A stretch of 64,000 nucleotides of DNA from Streptomyces chumphonensis (GTDB lineage Bacteria > Actinomycetota > Actinomycetes > Streptomycetales > Streptomycetaceae). This document shows, piece after piece, positions 7,868-16,529 of the stretch (positions are counted from its first letter, which is position 1; the number at the start of each line of letters is the position of its first letter). The stretch lies in the NCBI RefSeq assembly GCF_014779715.1, contig NZ_JACXYU010000003.1, positions 62,001 to 126,000 of the forward strand. The letters run 5' to 3'. Made by a program: the position numbers and the translations under genes. Under the pieces are notes generated by a model that was not told the DNA's origin, did not search any database, and worked only from the letters and a program-made list of their open reading frames with translations.

Positions 7868-8202
7868 CGGAGCATCACCACTCCCACCGTTGCGAGGACC
7901 ACCGTGCAACCCGCCACCGCCGAGGCGGCCAGCGGGCCCAGCGGTGCCGGACGGGCGCCGCTCAGCCCGCCGGACCTGCGGTGCGCGAGCCCGGCGAGCA
8001 GCAGGCCGGTCGCCAGCACCACCGCCACCGCACCGTACCCGTCCGCACCCGAACCCTCCCTCACCGCCTGCCGGACGAGCAGCGCGCACGCCACGGCGCA
8101 GGCCAGCGTCGTCCGCCGCCAGGCCAGCCGCGTCCGCTCCGGCTGCACGCCGGGATCGCGCGCGCCGGGGCCCGGCGCGCCCGGTCTTGGCGGGCCGCTC
8201 AC
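7864..8202 (-). CDS. Small DUF202-like membrane protein
   Basis: 112 residues. PERTRLAWRRTTLACAVACA is the characteristic DUF202 start, followed by three predicted membrane segments and a short C terminus. The function of DUF202 proteins is unknown. The GTG start overlaps the stop of the other DUF202 gene, and its own stop overlaps the gluconokinase GTG; both overlaps are GTGA, indicating coupled translation. Confidence 0.82.
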   Translation of the reverse strand: MSGPPRPGAPGPGARDPGVQPERTRLAWRRTTLACAVACALLVRQAVREGSGADGYGAVAVVLATGLLLAGLAHRRSGGLSGARPAPLGPLAASAVAGCTVVLATVGVVMLR

Positions 8203-8594
8203 CGGCCGCCGTCCACGACCACGGCGACGGCCACCACCACGGCGGCCAGTGCCGTACCGACGCCCAGGAAGGCGGGGAACCGGGACGCCGGGAGGTCCTC
8301 CCCGCGCCGCATGGCCAGCTCGCAGCGCACCCAGTGGTGCACGGCCCGCACCGCGCACAGGGCGCCGCCCACCAGCAGGACGACGGAGACGCCCGTCCGC
8401 ATGCCGGGCCCGAGCCGGGTGAGGAACTGGTCGGCCGCGATCCCGCCCGCCACCAGGGCCAGCCCCGTCCGCACCCAGGCGAGGAAGGTCCGCTCGTTGG
8501 CCAGGGAGAACCGGTAGTCGGGCGTGGTGCCCTGCGCGCGCACCCGGCGCGGGTCGAACCACATGCGCACCGCTCGCCACAGTCCTCCGCTCAC
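8199..8594 (-). CDS. YidH-type DUF202 membrane protein
   Basis: 131 residues. The N-terminal motif WFDPRRVRAQG-PDYRFSLANERTFLAW is the YidH/DUF202 signature, followed by three hydrophobic segments and an AMRRGEDLP cytoplasmic stretch before the last one. GTG 8594 (VSGGLWRAVRMWF) was chosen as start since family members begin about ten residues before the WF motif. First gene of the DUF202-DUF202-gluconokinase operon, divergent from the FAD dehydrogenase. Function unknown. Confidence 0.85.
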   Translation of the reverse strand: MSGGLWRAVRMWFDPRRVRAQGTTPDYRFSLANERTFLAWVRTGLALVAGGIAADQFLTRLGPGMRTGVSVVLLVGGALCAVRAVHHWVRCELAMRRGEDLPASRFPAFLGVGTALAAVVVAVAVVVDGGR

Positions 8595-8623
8595 CCCGCG
8601 AGCGTATCCCCGGCGGACGCGCC

Positions 8624-8674
8624 CGGCGGGGACGCCGTCCGCCGGACGGCGTCGGCGGGACGGCGTCCCCGCCG
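8624..8674. repeat. 17-bp perfect inverted repeat with nested hairpin in a divergent intergenic region
   Basis: The 17 bases at 8624-8640 are the exact reverse complement of 8658-8674. A second perfect hairpin (10-bp stem GACGCCGTCC, 3-base loop) occupies 8631-8653, so two mutually exclusive folds exist. It lies between two divergent gene starts, so it is not an ordinary operon-end terminator. Role unknown. Confidence 0.6.
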
Positions 8675-8802
8675 ACAGCACGTACCCGGCGCGGTGGGCG
8701 GCCCGCTTGCCGCCGGGCCACAAGCCGGGCCGCCCGCCGCGGGCCCCCGTTGTGGCCCGGCGCAACGTGCGCGCCACCGTCCGCCGGAGGACGCCACGGT
8801 GG

Positions 8803-8832
8803 TTGACGCCGTCGTCTACCCGCGGGTAGTCC
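8803..8832 (+). promoter_or_regulatory. Promoter of the FAD dehydrogenase gene with internal palindrome
   Basis: TTGACG (8803-8808), an 18-base spacer and TAGTCC (8827-8832) form a housekeeping-type promoter. The expected transcript start coincides with the ATG at 8839, so the mRNA is probably leaderless, and no ribosome-binding site is visible. The perfect palindrome CTACCCGCGGGTAG (8816-8829) occupies the spacer and overlaps the -10, a good position for a repressor. Confidence 0.5.
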
Positions 8833-8838
8833 TGCGAC

Positions 8839-10494
8839 ATGACGTACGACGCGGACGTGATCGTGATCGGGGCGGGACTGGCCGGACTCGCCGCGACGGC
8901 CGAGCTCGCCGATGCCGGGCGGCGGGTGATCCTCCTCGACCAGGAGCCCGAGCAGTCGCTCGGCGGCCAGGCGCACTGGTCCTTCGGCGGGCTGTTCCTC
9001 GTGGACTCCCCCGAGCAGCGTCGGCTGCGCATCCGCGACAGCCACGCCCTGGCCTGGCAGGACTGGCTCGGCACGGCCGGTTTCGACCGCCCCGAGGACC
9101 ACTGGCCGCGCCGCTGGGCCGAGGCGTACGTCGACTTCGCCGCCGGGGAGAAGCGGGCCTGGCTGCGCGCCCAGGGCGTGCGGCTGTTCCCCGTCGTCGG
9201 CTGGGCCGAACGCGGTGGCCACGACGCCACCGGGCCCGGCAACTCCGTTCCCCGCTTCCACATCACCTGGGGCACCGGCCCCGGCCTGGTCGAACCCTTC
9301 GAGCGGCGGGTCCGCGAGGGCGCCGCGCGCGGGCTGGTCGACCTGCGCTTCCGGCACCGGGTGACGGGGCTGGCCCGCTCCGCCGGAACCGTGGACACCG
9401 TCACCGGGGAGGTCCTGGTGCCCAGCGACGCCGCACGCGGCACCGCCAGCAGCCGCGCGGTGGACGGCCCCTTCGAGCTGCGCGCCCAGGCCGTCGTCGT
9501 CACCTCCGGCGGCATCGGCGGCGACCACGACCTCGTCCGCGCCCACTGGCCCGCCCGGCTCGGCACGCCGCCGCGCCGGCTGCTCTCCGGCGTGCCCGCC
9601 CACGTCGACGGCGCCATGCTCGGTGTCACCGAGGCGGCCGGCGGGCGCGTCGTCAACCGCGACCGGATGTGGCACTACACCGAGGGCATCGAGAACTGGG
9701 ACCCGATCTGGGCGCGACACGGCATCCGCATCCTGCCGGGCCCCTCCAGCCTCTGGCTCGACGCCACCGGGCGGCGCCTGCCGGTGCCCCTCTTCCCCGG
9801 CTTCGACACCCTCGGCACCCTCGAACACATCATGCGGAGCGGGCACGAGTACACCTGGTTCGTGCTGACCCGGAAGATCATCGAGAAGGAGTTCGCCCTC
9901 TCCGGCTCCGAGCAGAACCCCGATCTGACGGGCCGCAGCGTCCGGGACGTGCTCGGCCGGGCCCGGTCCGGTGCGCCGGGCCCGGTGCGGGCCTTCATGG
10001 AACACGGGCCGGACTTCGTCGTCGAACGCGACCTCGACGCGCTCGTCCGCGGCATGAACGCCCTCAGCGGGGACGGCCTGATCGACGTGGACCGGCTGCG
10101 CGGCGAGATCCTCGCCCGGGACCGGGAGATCGCCCACCCCTTCAGCAAGGACCTCCAGGTCACCGCGGTGCGCGGGGCCCGCGCGTACCTCGGCGACAAG
10201 CTCATCCGGGTGGCGTCCCCGCACCGGCTCCTGGACCCCGGGGCCGGCCCGCTCATCGCCGTCCGGCTCAACATCCTCACCCGCAAGACCCTCGGCGGGC
10301 TGGAGACCGACCTCTCCTCCCGGGTGCTCACCGACGGCGGCGAGCCGCTGCCCGGCGTCTACGCGGCGGGCGAGGCGGCGGGGTTCGGCGGCGGCGGCGT
10401 CCACGGGTACCGCTCCCTGGAGGGGACCTTCCTCGGCGGCTGCCTCTTCTCGGGCCGCACGGCCGGCCGGGCGGCGGCCCGCGCCGTCGGCTGA
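8839..10494 (+). CDS. FAD-binding dehydrogenase (fumarate reductase/KstD-like flavoprotein family)
   Basis: 551 residues. The dinucleotide motif VIVIGAGLAGLAATAELADA is at residues 8-27, followed by LLDQEPEQSLGGQAHWSFGG, typical of the FAD_binding_2 family. Later blocks include VVVTSGGIGGDHDLVRAHW, NILTRKTLGGLETD and the C-terminal FAD contact YAAGEAAGFGGGGVHGYRSL. Members of this subfamily are annotated as FAD-binding dehydrogenases related to 3-ketosteroid dehydrogenases; the real substrate is not known. It stands alone, with its own probably leaderless promoter. Confidence 0.88.
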   Translation: MTYDADVIVIGAGLAGLAATAELADAGRRVILLDQEPEQSLGGQAHWSFGGLFLVDSPEQRRLRIRDSHALAWQDWLGTAGFDRPEDHWPRRWAEAYVDFAAGEKRAWLRAQGVRLFPVVGWAERGGHDATGPGNSVPRFHITWGTGPGLVEPFERRVREGAARGLVDLRFRHRVTGLARSAGTVDTVTGEVLVPSDAARGTASSRAVDGPFELRAQAVVVTSGGIGGDHDLVRAHWPARLGTPPRRLLSGVPAHVDGAMLGVTEAAGGRVVNRDRMWHYTEGIENWDPIWARHGIRILPGPSSLWLDATGRRLPVPLFPGFDTLGTLEHIMRSGHEYTWFVLTRKIIEKEFALSGSEQNPDLTGRSVRDVLGRARSGAPGPVRAFMEHGPDFVVERDLDALVRGMNALSGDGLIDVDRLRGEILARDREIAHPFSKDLQVTAVRGARAYLGDKLIRVASPHRLLDPGAGPLIAVRLNILTRKTLGGLETDLSSRVLTDGGEPLPGVYAAGEAAGFGGGGVHGYRSLEGTFLGGCLFSGRTAGRAAARAVG

Positions 10495-10661
10495 CGCCCC
10501 GCCGGCACCCCCGCGTCGCCCGCCTCCCCGTCGGGCAGGAGGAGACGGCGCAGCACCGACCAAACTGCCGCAACCGGACACCCTCCGCACAGGGTCGGTC
10601 GCACGCGGCTCAATTCGGGGTTGACGGCGGTCAGTTGGTGACGGTTGGGTGAGCCCCGACC

Positions 10662-11612
10662 ATGACTCCACCACCACCCTCCTTCAAGCTGGGACGGCGG
10701 GGACAGGGCCGCGTCCCCGACCCGGCCCTGGACGACGCCGCACTGGCCGCCGCCCGCGACGCGCTCAGCCGAGGCCGCTGGGCCGAAGCCCGCACCCTGC
10801 TGATCGCCACCCACGACGACTGGGACCGGCGCGGGCACCGCGTCCTCGTCCTCGCCCACGCCCCCGGCGCCCTCACCTGGGCCCACGAGTGGCGGCTCAC
10901 CGAGCCCGACAGCCCCGAGGCCGCCCTGCTGTCCGGCTGCGCCGCCGTCGTGCGCGCGATGCGCGGCAAGGGCTCGCCCGACCGGGCCGAGACCGCCGTG
11001 GCGGCGGCCCAGCGCGCCGCCCCCCGGGACCCGACGCCGTGGCTCGCCCGGCTCCTCCTCGCCCACCACCGCGACGCGCCCGACGCCTTCCGGGACGCCT
11101 TCGACGCCCTGCGCGAGCGCCACCCCGACCACCACCAGGCGCACCACCTGGTGACGACGCGGCTGGCGGCGGCCGCCGCGCCCTCCCCCCACGTCGCGCA
11201 CCCCGTCTACGAATTCGCCCGGGAGGCGGCCGAACGGGCCCCCGCCGACTCGCCCCTGGCGCTGCTGCCCGTCGTCGCGCACGCCGAGCGGTTCCGGGTG
11301 CTCGTCGGGGCCGGGGAGGTGCCGCCCGACCCCGCCGCCACCGGCCACTGGACCAGCCGGCGCGCCCGCACGGCCGTGCGCGGCGCCTTCGACTGGTGGC
11401 TGGAGTGGGGCACCGAGGAGGGCCACCCCCGCCGCCTGATCGACCTCAACCACCTGGCCTACGCCAAGTACCACGAGGGCCGGATGGCCGAGGCCGCCGC
11501 GCTCTTCCAGCGCATCGGCCCGCACGTCACGCCCGCGCCCTGGTCGTTCTCCGGCGACGACCCGCACACGGCCTTCCGCACCGCCCGCGACCACGCCTTC
11601 GGGCTCACGTGA
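10662..11612 (+). CDS. Hypothetical protein with TPR-like helical repeats
   Basis: 316 residues, not assigned to a named family. It is Ala/Arg-rich and consists of helix pairs of TPR appearance: AAARDALSRGRWAEARTLLI, PEAALLSGCAAVVRAMRGKG, and near the C terminus LNHLAYAKYHEGRMAEAAAL. A WWLEWGTEEGHPRRLIDLNH block precedes the last repeat. No signal peptide or membrane segment. It lies 91 bases upstream of the permease gene in the same direction and may be in the same transcript. A scaffold role is possible from the repeats but unproven. Confidence 0.75.
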   Translation: MTPPPPSFKLGRRGQGRVPDPALDDAALAAARDALSRGRWAEARTLLIATHDDWDRRGHRVLVLAHAPGALTWAHEWRLTEPDSPEAALLSGCAAVVRAMRGKGSPDRAETAVAAAQRAAPRDPTPWLARLLLAHHRDAPDAFRDAFDALRERHPDHHQAHHLVTTRLAAAAAPSPHVAHPVYEFAREAAERAPADSPLALLPVVAHAERFRVLVGAGEVPPDPAATGHWTSRRARTAVRGAFDWWLEWGTEEGHPRRLIDLNHLAYAKYHEGRMAEAAALFQRIGPHVTPAPWSFSGDDPHTAFRTARDHAFGLT

Positions 11613-11703
11613 GGCGGCCCGCACCGGACGCGCACCGGCTCGCGCCGACCCCCGCGCGCACCCGGGACGTCCCCGCACCAGGACCCTCAGGAGAGGAACG
11701 GGC

Positions 11704-13302
11704 ATGACGGGCACCACCGCGAGACGCGAGATCCACACCTACAAGGGCCAGGACCGGGCCCTGCGGGCCGGTCGGCTCGGCACGGCGGGGCTCCTCCTGT
11801 CGGTACTGGCCGCGACCGCACCGCTCATGGTGGTGGCCGGGGTCATGCCGACGACGTACGCCGTCATGGGCATCACGGCCCAGCCGCTGCTGTTCGTCGT
11901 CCTCGGCGTCGTGATGGCCCTGTTCGGCGTCGGCTACGCCGAGATGAGCCGGCACGTGCACAACGCCGGCGCCTTCTACGCCTACATCGCCCGGGGCCTG
12001 GGCGGCGCGGCCGGCGCGGGGGCCTCCTTCGTCGCGCTGGCCGCCTACAACGCCCTCCAGGTCGGCGTCTACGGCCTCTTCGGCTTCGAGGCCGCCCTGC
12101 TGCTCGACACGTACCTCTCGATCCGGGTGGACTGGTGGGTGATCGCCCTGCTGGGCATCGCCGTCACCGGGGTGCTCGGGGCACTGAAGGTGGACCTCAA
12201 CGCCCGGGTGCTCGGCGCCCTGCTGCTCGTCGAGGTCACGCTCGTGGTCATCCTGGACATCGCGTTCGCCGCGGACCCCGGACCGCAGGGGCTCTCGCTC
12301 CAGGCCCTCGACCCCGCCGCCCTCACCGGGGCGGGCCTGGGCACCGCCCTGTGCTTCACCGTCGCCGCCTTCCTCGGCTTCGAACAGGCCCCCGTCTACG
12401 CGGAGGAGACACACCGGCCGCAGACGGTGGTGCGCCGCGTGATGTTCCTCGCGGTCGGCTCCGTCGCCGTCTTCTTCGCGCTGACGTCCTGGCTCATGGG
12501 CGTGGCCACCGGACCGGACCACGTCGTCGGCGCCGCGCGGGAGCAGAGCGCGGGGCTGCTGTTCGGGCTGTCCGAGCCGCGGCTGGGCGGCACGTTCACC
12601 GATGTTCTGCACATCCTGTTCCTGACCGGCATCTTCGCCTGCATGCTCGCCTTCCACAACGTCGTCGCCCGCTACGCCTTCGCCATGGGACGCGAGGGCC
12701 TGCTGCCCGCCGCCGTCGGCCGCGCCGCCCGGGGCACGGGCGCCCCGGCCGTCGGCTCGATGCTCCAGACCGCCGTGGCCCTGCTCGTCGTCCTCGCCTT
12801 CGCGCTCGCCGACGACGGGCCGCACGGCGACCCGACCACGCCCGTGCTGGAGCTGTTCACCTGGATGGGCAACGTCGGGGCCCTCGGCGTCATCGCGCTG
12901 ATGGCCACCACCTCCGTCGCGGTGATCGCCTTCTTCGTCCGCCGGGGCGCGGTCGCCGTCCAGGGCGCGCGGCTGGCCTGCGCGGGCCTGGCCGCCGTCG
13001 CCCTGACCGTCATCTTCGGCTACGCCGTCGCGGACTTCGAGGTCCTGCTGGGCACCGACCCGGACTCCGCCCTGCGCTGGGTGCTGCCCGGCGTCATCGG
13101 GGCGGCCGCGCTCGCCGGCGTCGTCGTGGGGCTCGTCCTGCGCTCGGCGCGCCCGGCCACCTACGCCCGCATCGGCCTGGGCAACGAGGCCTTCCAGCTC
13201 GCGCGGGAGGCCGAGCACACCGCCGCCCCGCCGGCCCCCGGCTCCGCCGCCCCGCCCGTGACCGACCAGACGCCCGAACCGCCCGCGAAGCCCGAGCGCT
13301 AG
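11704..13302 (+). CDS. APC-superfamily amino acid/amine permease
   Basis: 532 residues with about twelve membrane segments. The first (GRLGTAGLLLSVLAATAPL) and the MSRHVHNAGAFYAYIARGLG block, equivalent to the conserved YAEMSRxxPxAGAxYxY region, identify the APC family. AFLGFEQAPVYAEETHRP is the conserved segment-6 region. GGAGAGGAAC precedes the ATG. The copper amine oxidase follows 11 bases later, so the pair most simply takes up an amine or amino acid and oxidises the amine in the cytoplasm. Substrate inferred from context only. Confidence 0.9.
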   Translation: MTGTTARREIHTYKGQDRALRAGRLGTAGLLLSVLAATAPLMVVAGVMPTTYAVMGITAQPLLFVVLGVVMALFGVGYAEMSRHVHNAGAFYAYIARGLGGAAGAGASFVALAAYNALQVGVYGLFGFEAALLLDTYLSIRVDWWVIALLGIAVTGVLGALKVDLNARVLGALLLVEVTLVVILDIAFAADPGPQGLSLQALDPAALTGAGLGTALCFTVAAFLGFEQAPVYAEETHRPQTVVRRVMFLAVGSVAVFFALTSWLMGVATGPDHVVGAAREQSAGLLFGLSEPRLGGTFTDVLHILFLTGIFACMLAFHNVVARYAFAMGREGLLPAAVGRAARGTGAPAVGSMLQTAVALLVVLAFALADDGPHGDPTTPVLELFTWMGNVGALGVIALMATTSVAVIAFFVRRGAVAVQGARLACAGLAAVALTVIFGYAVADFEVLLGTDPDSALRWVLPGVIGAAALAGVVVGLVLRSARPATYARIGLGNEAFQLAREAEHTAAPPAPGSAAPPVTDQTPEPPAKPER

Positions 13303-13313
13303 GAGCCGACGCC

Positions 13314-15236
13314 ATGGAACGCCATCCCCTCGACCCCCTGACGGCCGACGAGATCAGCACCGCCCGCACCGTCCTGGCCGAGGCCGGGAAGGTCGGCGAC
13401 ACCACCCGGTTCCCGCTCGTCGTGCTCGACGAGCCGGACCGCCACACCGTCGCCGCCCACCGCCCCGGCGACCCGGTGGTGCGCCGCGTGCGCGTCACCC
13501 TCCTGGACCGCGCCACCGGCGTCTCGGCCGAGGCGGTCGTGGACCTCACCGCCCGCGCGCTGGTCGCCTGGCGCGAGCTGGCCGCCGAGGAGGACGGGCA
13601 GCCCCCGATCCTCTTCGAGGAGTACGAGCTGTGCGACGCGATCGTGAAGGCCGACCCCGACTGGCGCAGGGCCATGGCCGACCGGGGCATCGACGACGCG
13701 ACGATCGGGCGCGCCGTCGCCACACCGCTCGCGGCGGGGCACTTCGGCCGTCCCGAGGAGAGCGGGCGCCGCCTGCTGCGCTCGCTGACCTTCCTGCGCT
13801 GCGACGAGACCGACAACCCCTTCGCCCACCCCGTGGCCGGGCTCGTCGCCGACGTCGACCTCACCGAACGCCGCGTGCTGCGGCTGCTGGACACCGGGCC
13901 GGTGCCGGTGCCCGCCGAGTGCGGCCGCTACGACCCGGCCCGCACCGGGCCCGCCCGCACCGACCTGCGGCCGTTGGAGATCACCCAGCCCGAGGGGCCC
14001 TCGTTCACCCTGGACGGCCACCACCTGCGGTGGCAGAACTGGGAGCTGAGGCTGGACTTCAACGCCCGGGAGGGCCTGGTCCTGCACCAGGTCGGGATCC
14101 GCGACGGCGAGCGGCTGCGGCCCGTCCTGCACCGTGCCGCGCTCGCCGAGATGGCCGTCCCGTACGCGGAGCCCGACCCCGGCCGCAACTGGGTCTGCTA
14201 CCTGGACGCCGGCGAGTACCTGCTGGGCCGCAACGCCAACGCGCTGCGACGGGGCTGCGACTGCCTGGGCGAGATCCGCTACCTCGACGCCGTCCTCAGC
14301 GACGACCTCGGCCGTCCCGAGACGCTGCCGAACGCCGTCTGCCTCCACGAGGAGGACACCGGCCTGCTGTGGAAGCACACCAACATCTTCGACGCGACGG
14401 GGGAGACCTCCGTCGTGAGCCGCCGGTCGCGGCGGCTGGTGATCAGCTACATCACCACGCTCGGCAACTACGACTACGGCTTCTACTGGTACCTGTACCA
14501 GGACGGCACGATCGCCTTCGAGGCCAAGTCCACCGGCATCGTGCAGACCTCGGCCACGGAGCCGGGGCAGAGCACACCGCACGCCACCGAGGTCGCCCCC
14601 GGGCTCCAGGCGCCCTACCACCAGCACCTGTTCTGCGCCCGCCTCGACGTCGCGGTGGACGGCTTCGGCAACACGGTCGAGGAGGTGGAGGCGGTCCGGC
14701 TCCCACCGGGCGAGGACAACCCGAACGGCAACGCCTTCACCGTCCGGGCGACGCCGGTCACCTCCGGGGCGGACGGCGGTCGCCTCGCGAAGCCGGCGTC
14801 CGGCCGCACCTGGCGCGTCGTCAACCCCGCACGGTTCAACCGGATGGGCCGGCCGGTGGCCTACACACTCGTGCCGCAGCCGAACCCGCTGCTGCTGGCC
14901 GCCCCGGGCTCCTCGGTCGCCCGGCGCGTCGCGTACGCCACCCGGCACCTGTGGGTGACCCGCTACGCCCCCGAGCGGCGCTACCCGGACGGCGACCATC
15001 CGAACCAGCACCCGGGCGGAGCCGGCGTCACGGCGTGGGCGGCGGCCGACGAGCCGCTGGAGAACACCGACCTCACCCTCTGGCACACCTTCGGGCCGAC
15101 GCACCTGCCGCGCCTGGAGGACTGGCCCGTCATGCCCGTGGACGGCACCGGCTTCACGCTGCGTCCCACCGGCTTCTTCGACCGCAACCCGGCCCTCGAC
15201 CTGCCGCCGGAGGGCGGCGCCCACTGCCACGGCTGA
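13314..15236 (+). CDS. Copper-containing primary-amine oxidase
   Basis: 640 residues, close to Arthrobacter-type cytoplasmic amine oxidases, and without a signal peptide. It oxidises R-CH2-NH2 to aldehyde, ammonia and H2O2. All active-site residues can be placed: catalytic base Asp298 (CYLDAGEY), the topaquinone precursor Tyr386 in GNYDY, copper ligands His436 and His438 (YHQHLFC) and His597 (THLPRLEDWPVMP). Spacing agrees with the family. It is the second gene of a permease-oxidase operon, starting at ATG 13314 just after the permease stop. Likely substrates are phenethylamine, tyramine or similar amines, used as nitrogen source. Confidence 0.95.
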   Translation: MERHPLDPLTADEISTARTVLAEAGKVGDTTRFPLVVLDEPDRHTVAAHRPGDPVVRRVRVTLLDRATGVSAEAVVDLTARALVAWRELAAEEDGQPPILFEEYELCDAIVKADPDWRRAMADRGIDDATIGRAVATPLAAGHFGRPEESGRRLLRSLTFLRCDETDNPFAHPVAGLVADVDLTERRVLRLLDTGPVPVPAECGRYDPARTGPARTDLRPLEITQPEGPSFTLDGHHLRWQNWELRLDFNAREGLVLHQVGIRDGERLRPVLHRAALAEMAVPYAEPDPGRNWVCYLDAGEYLLGRNANALRRGCDCLGEIRYLDAVLSDDLGRPETLPNAVCLHEEDTGLLWKHTNIFDATGETSVVSRRSRRLVISYITTLGNYDYGFYWYLYQDGTIAFEAKSTGIVQTSATEPGQSTPHATEVAPGLQAPYHQHLFCARLDVAVDGFGNTVEEVEAVRLPPGEDNPNGNAFTVRATPVTSGADGGRLAKPASGRTWRVVNPARFNRMGRPVAYTLVPQPNPLLLAAPGSSVARRVAYATRHLWVTRYAPERRYPDGDHPNQHPGGAGVTAWAAADEPLENTDLTLWHTFGPTHLPRLEDWPVMPVDGTGFTLRPTGFFDRNPALDLPPEGGAHCHG

Positions 15237-15299
15237 CCGCGTGCCGCGCGGACGGCGGGGCCCCTTCCGCCAGAGTGGGGGCCACCGGCGGGTGGGGCC

Positions 15300-16424
15300 T
15301 CAGCCCGGGCCGTCCGCCCTTCCGTAGCCGTCCGCGCCGACCGGGCCGTCCGCGCCGCCCGTTCCGCCGGTCAGCACCTCGGTGAGGTCGTAGTTCGCGA
15401 CCTCCTCCAGTTGCGCGTACGTGCACTCCTCGGGCCGGCGGTCCTCCCGCCAGCGGCGGAACTGCGCGGTGTGCCGGAACCGGTCGCCCTGCATGTGGTC
15501 GTAGGCGACCTCGCACACCCGTTCCGGGCGCAGCGGCAGCCACGACAGGTCCTTGCCGCCGCTCCAGCGGCTCTGGCCGCCCGGCAGCCGACCCGCCGCC
15601 TGCGCGGCCTCGCTCCGCCAGTCGGCCCAGGGGTGCCCCTCGGCCGAGTCCATCAGCAGCGGGGTCAGCTCCTCCATCAGCGTCCGCCGCCTGGCCTGGG
15701 AGAAGGCGCCGCACACGCCGACGTGCTGGAGTCGGCCCGCGTCGTCGTGGAGCCCCAGCAGGAGCGAACCCACCACGGGCCCGCTCTTGTGCTCCCGGAC
15801 GCCCGCCACCACGCAGTCCGCCGTCCGCTCGTGCTTGATCTTCACCATGAGCCGCTGGTCGGGACGGTAGGGGAGGGTGAGCCGCTTGGCGATGACGCCG
15901 TCGAGCCCGGCCCCCTCGAACCGCTCGAACCACTCCCGCGCGACCGCGACGTCCCGGGTGGCCGGGGCCAGGTGCACGGGCGGCTCGGCGCCCCGCAGCG
16001 CCTCCTCCAGCGCCGCACGGCGTTCCTGGAGGGGGACGTCCAGCAGGGCGGCGTCGTCGAGCGCCAGCACGTCGAACGCCACGAACTCGGCCGGCGTCGT
16101 GCGGGCCAGCAGCCGCACCCGTGAGTCGGCGGGGTGGATGCGCTGCTGGAGGGCGTCGAAGTCCAGCCGCCCGCCCCGGGCGACGACGATCTCGCCGTCG
16201 AGCACGCAGCGCGGCGGCAGGTTGGCCCGCAGCGCGTCGACGAGTTCGGGGAAGTAGCGGGTGAGCGGGTTGGCCGAGCGGCTGGTGATCTCCACCTCGT
16301 CGCCGTCGCGGAAGACGAGGGCCCGGTAGCCGTCCCACTTGGCCTCGTAGTGCATGCCCGCGGGGATCGTGGCCGCCGCCTTGGCGAGCATCGGCTTCAC
16401 GGGGGGCATCACCGGCAGGTCCAT
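15300..16424 (-). CDS. ligC: ATP-dependent DNA ligase (LigC type)
   Basis: 374 residues. The nucleotidyltransferase motif I EAKWDGYRAL places the adenylated Lys at residue 29; motif III-like FVAFDVLALDD, motif IV GLDGVIAKR and motif V (RLMVKIKHERTADCVV) follow, and an OB-fold C-terminal domain ends near residue 340. The tail is Gly/Asp-rich. It seals nicks in DNA, and in mycobacteria LigC acts in backup end-joining and base-excision repair. It is divergent, with 105 bases between starts, from a LigD-type polymerase gene; the pair is a known arrangement in actinobacteria. No Ku gene lies in the window. Confidence 0.92.
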   Translation of the reverse strand: MDLPVMPPVKPMLAKAAATIPAGMHYEAKWDGYRALVFRDGDEVEITSRSANPLTRYFPELVDALRANLPPRCVLDGEIVVARGGRLDFDALQQRIHPADSRVRLLARTTPAEFVAFDVLALDDAALLDVPLQERRAALEEALRGAEPPVHLAPATRDVAVAREWFERFEGAGLDGVIAKRLTLPYRPDQRLMVKIKHERTADCVVAGVREHKSGPVVGSLLLGLHDDAGRLQHVGVCGAFSQARRRTLMEELTPLLMDSAEGHPWADWRSEAAQAAGRLPGGQSRWSGGKDLSWLPLRPERVCEVAYDHMQGDRFRHTAQFRRWREDRRPEECTYAQLEEVANYDLTEVLTGGTGGADGPVGADGYGRADGPG

Positions 16425-16529
16425 GCCGCGATTGTGCCCCCGCGCCGACCGCCGCGCCCGCCGACCGCCGAGCCGGGCCGGTGTCCGCCGGACGGGCGCG
16501 CACCGGTCCGGCGGTCTAGCGTGGCGCGT

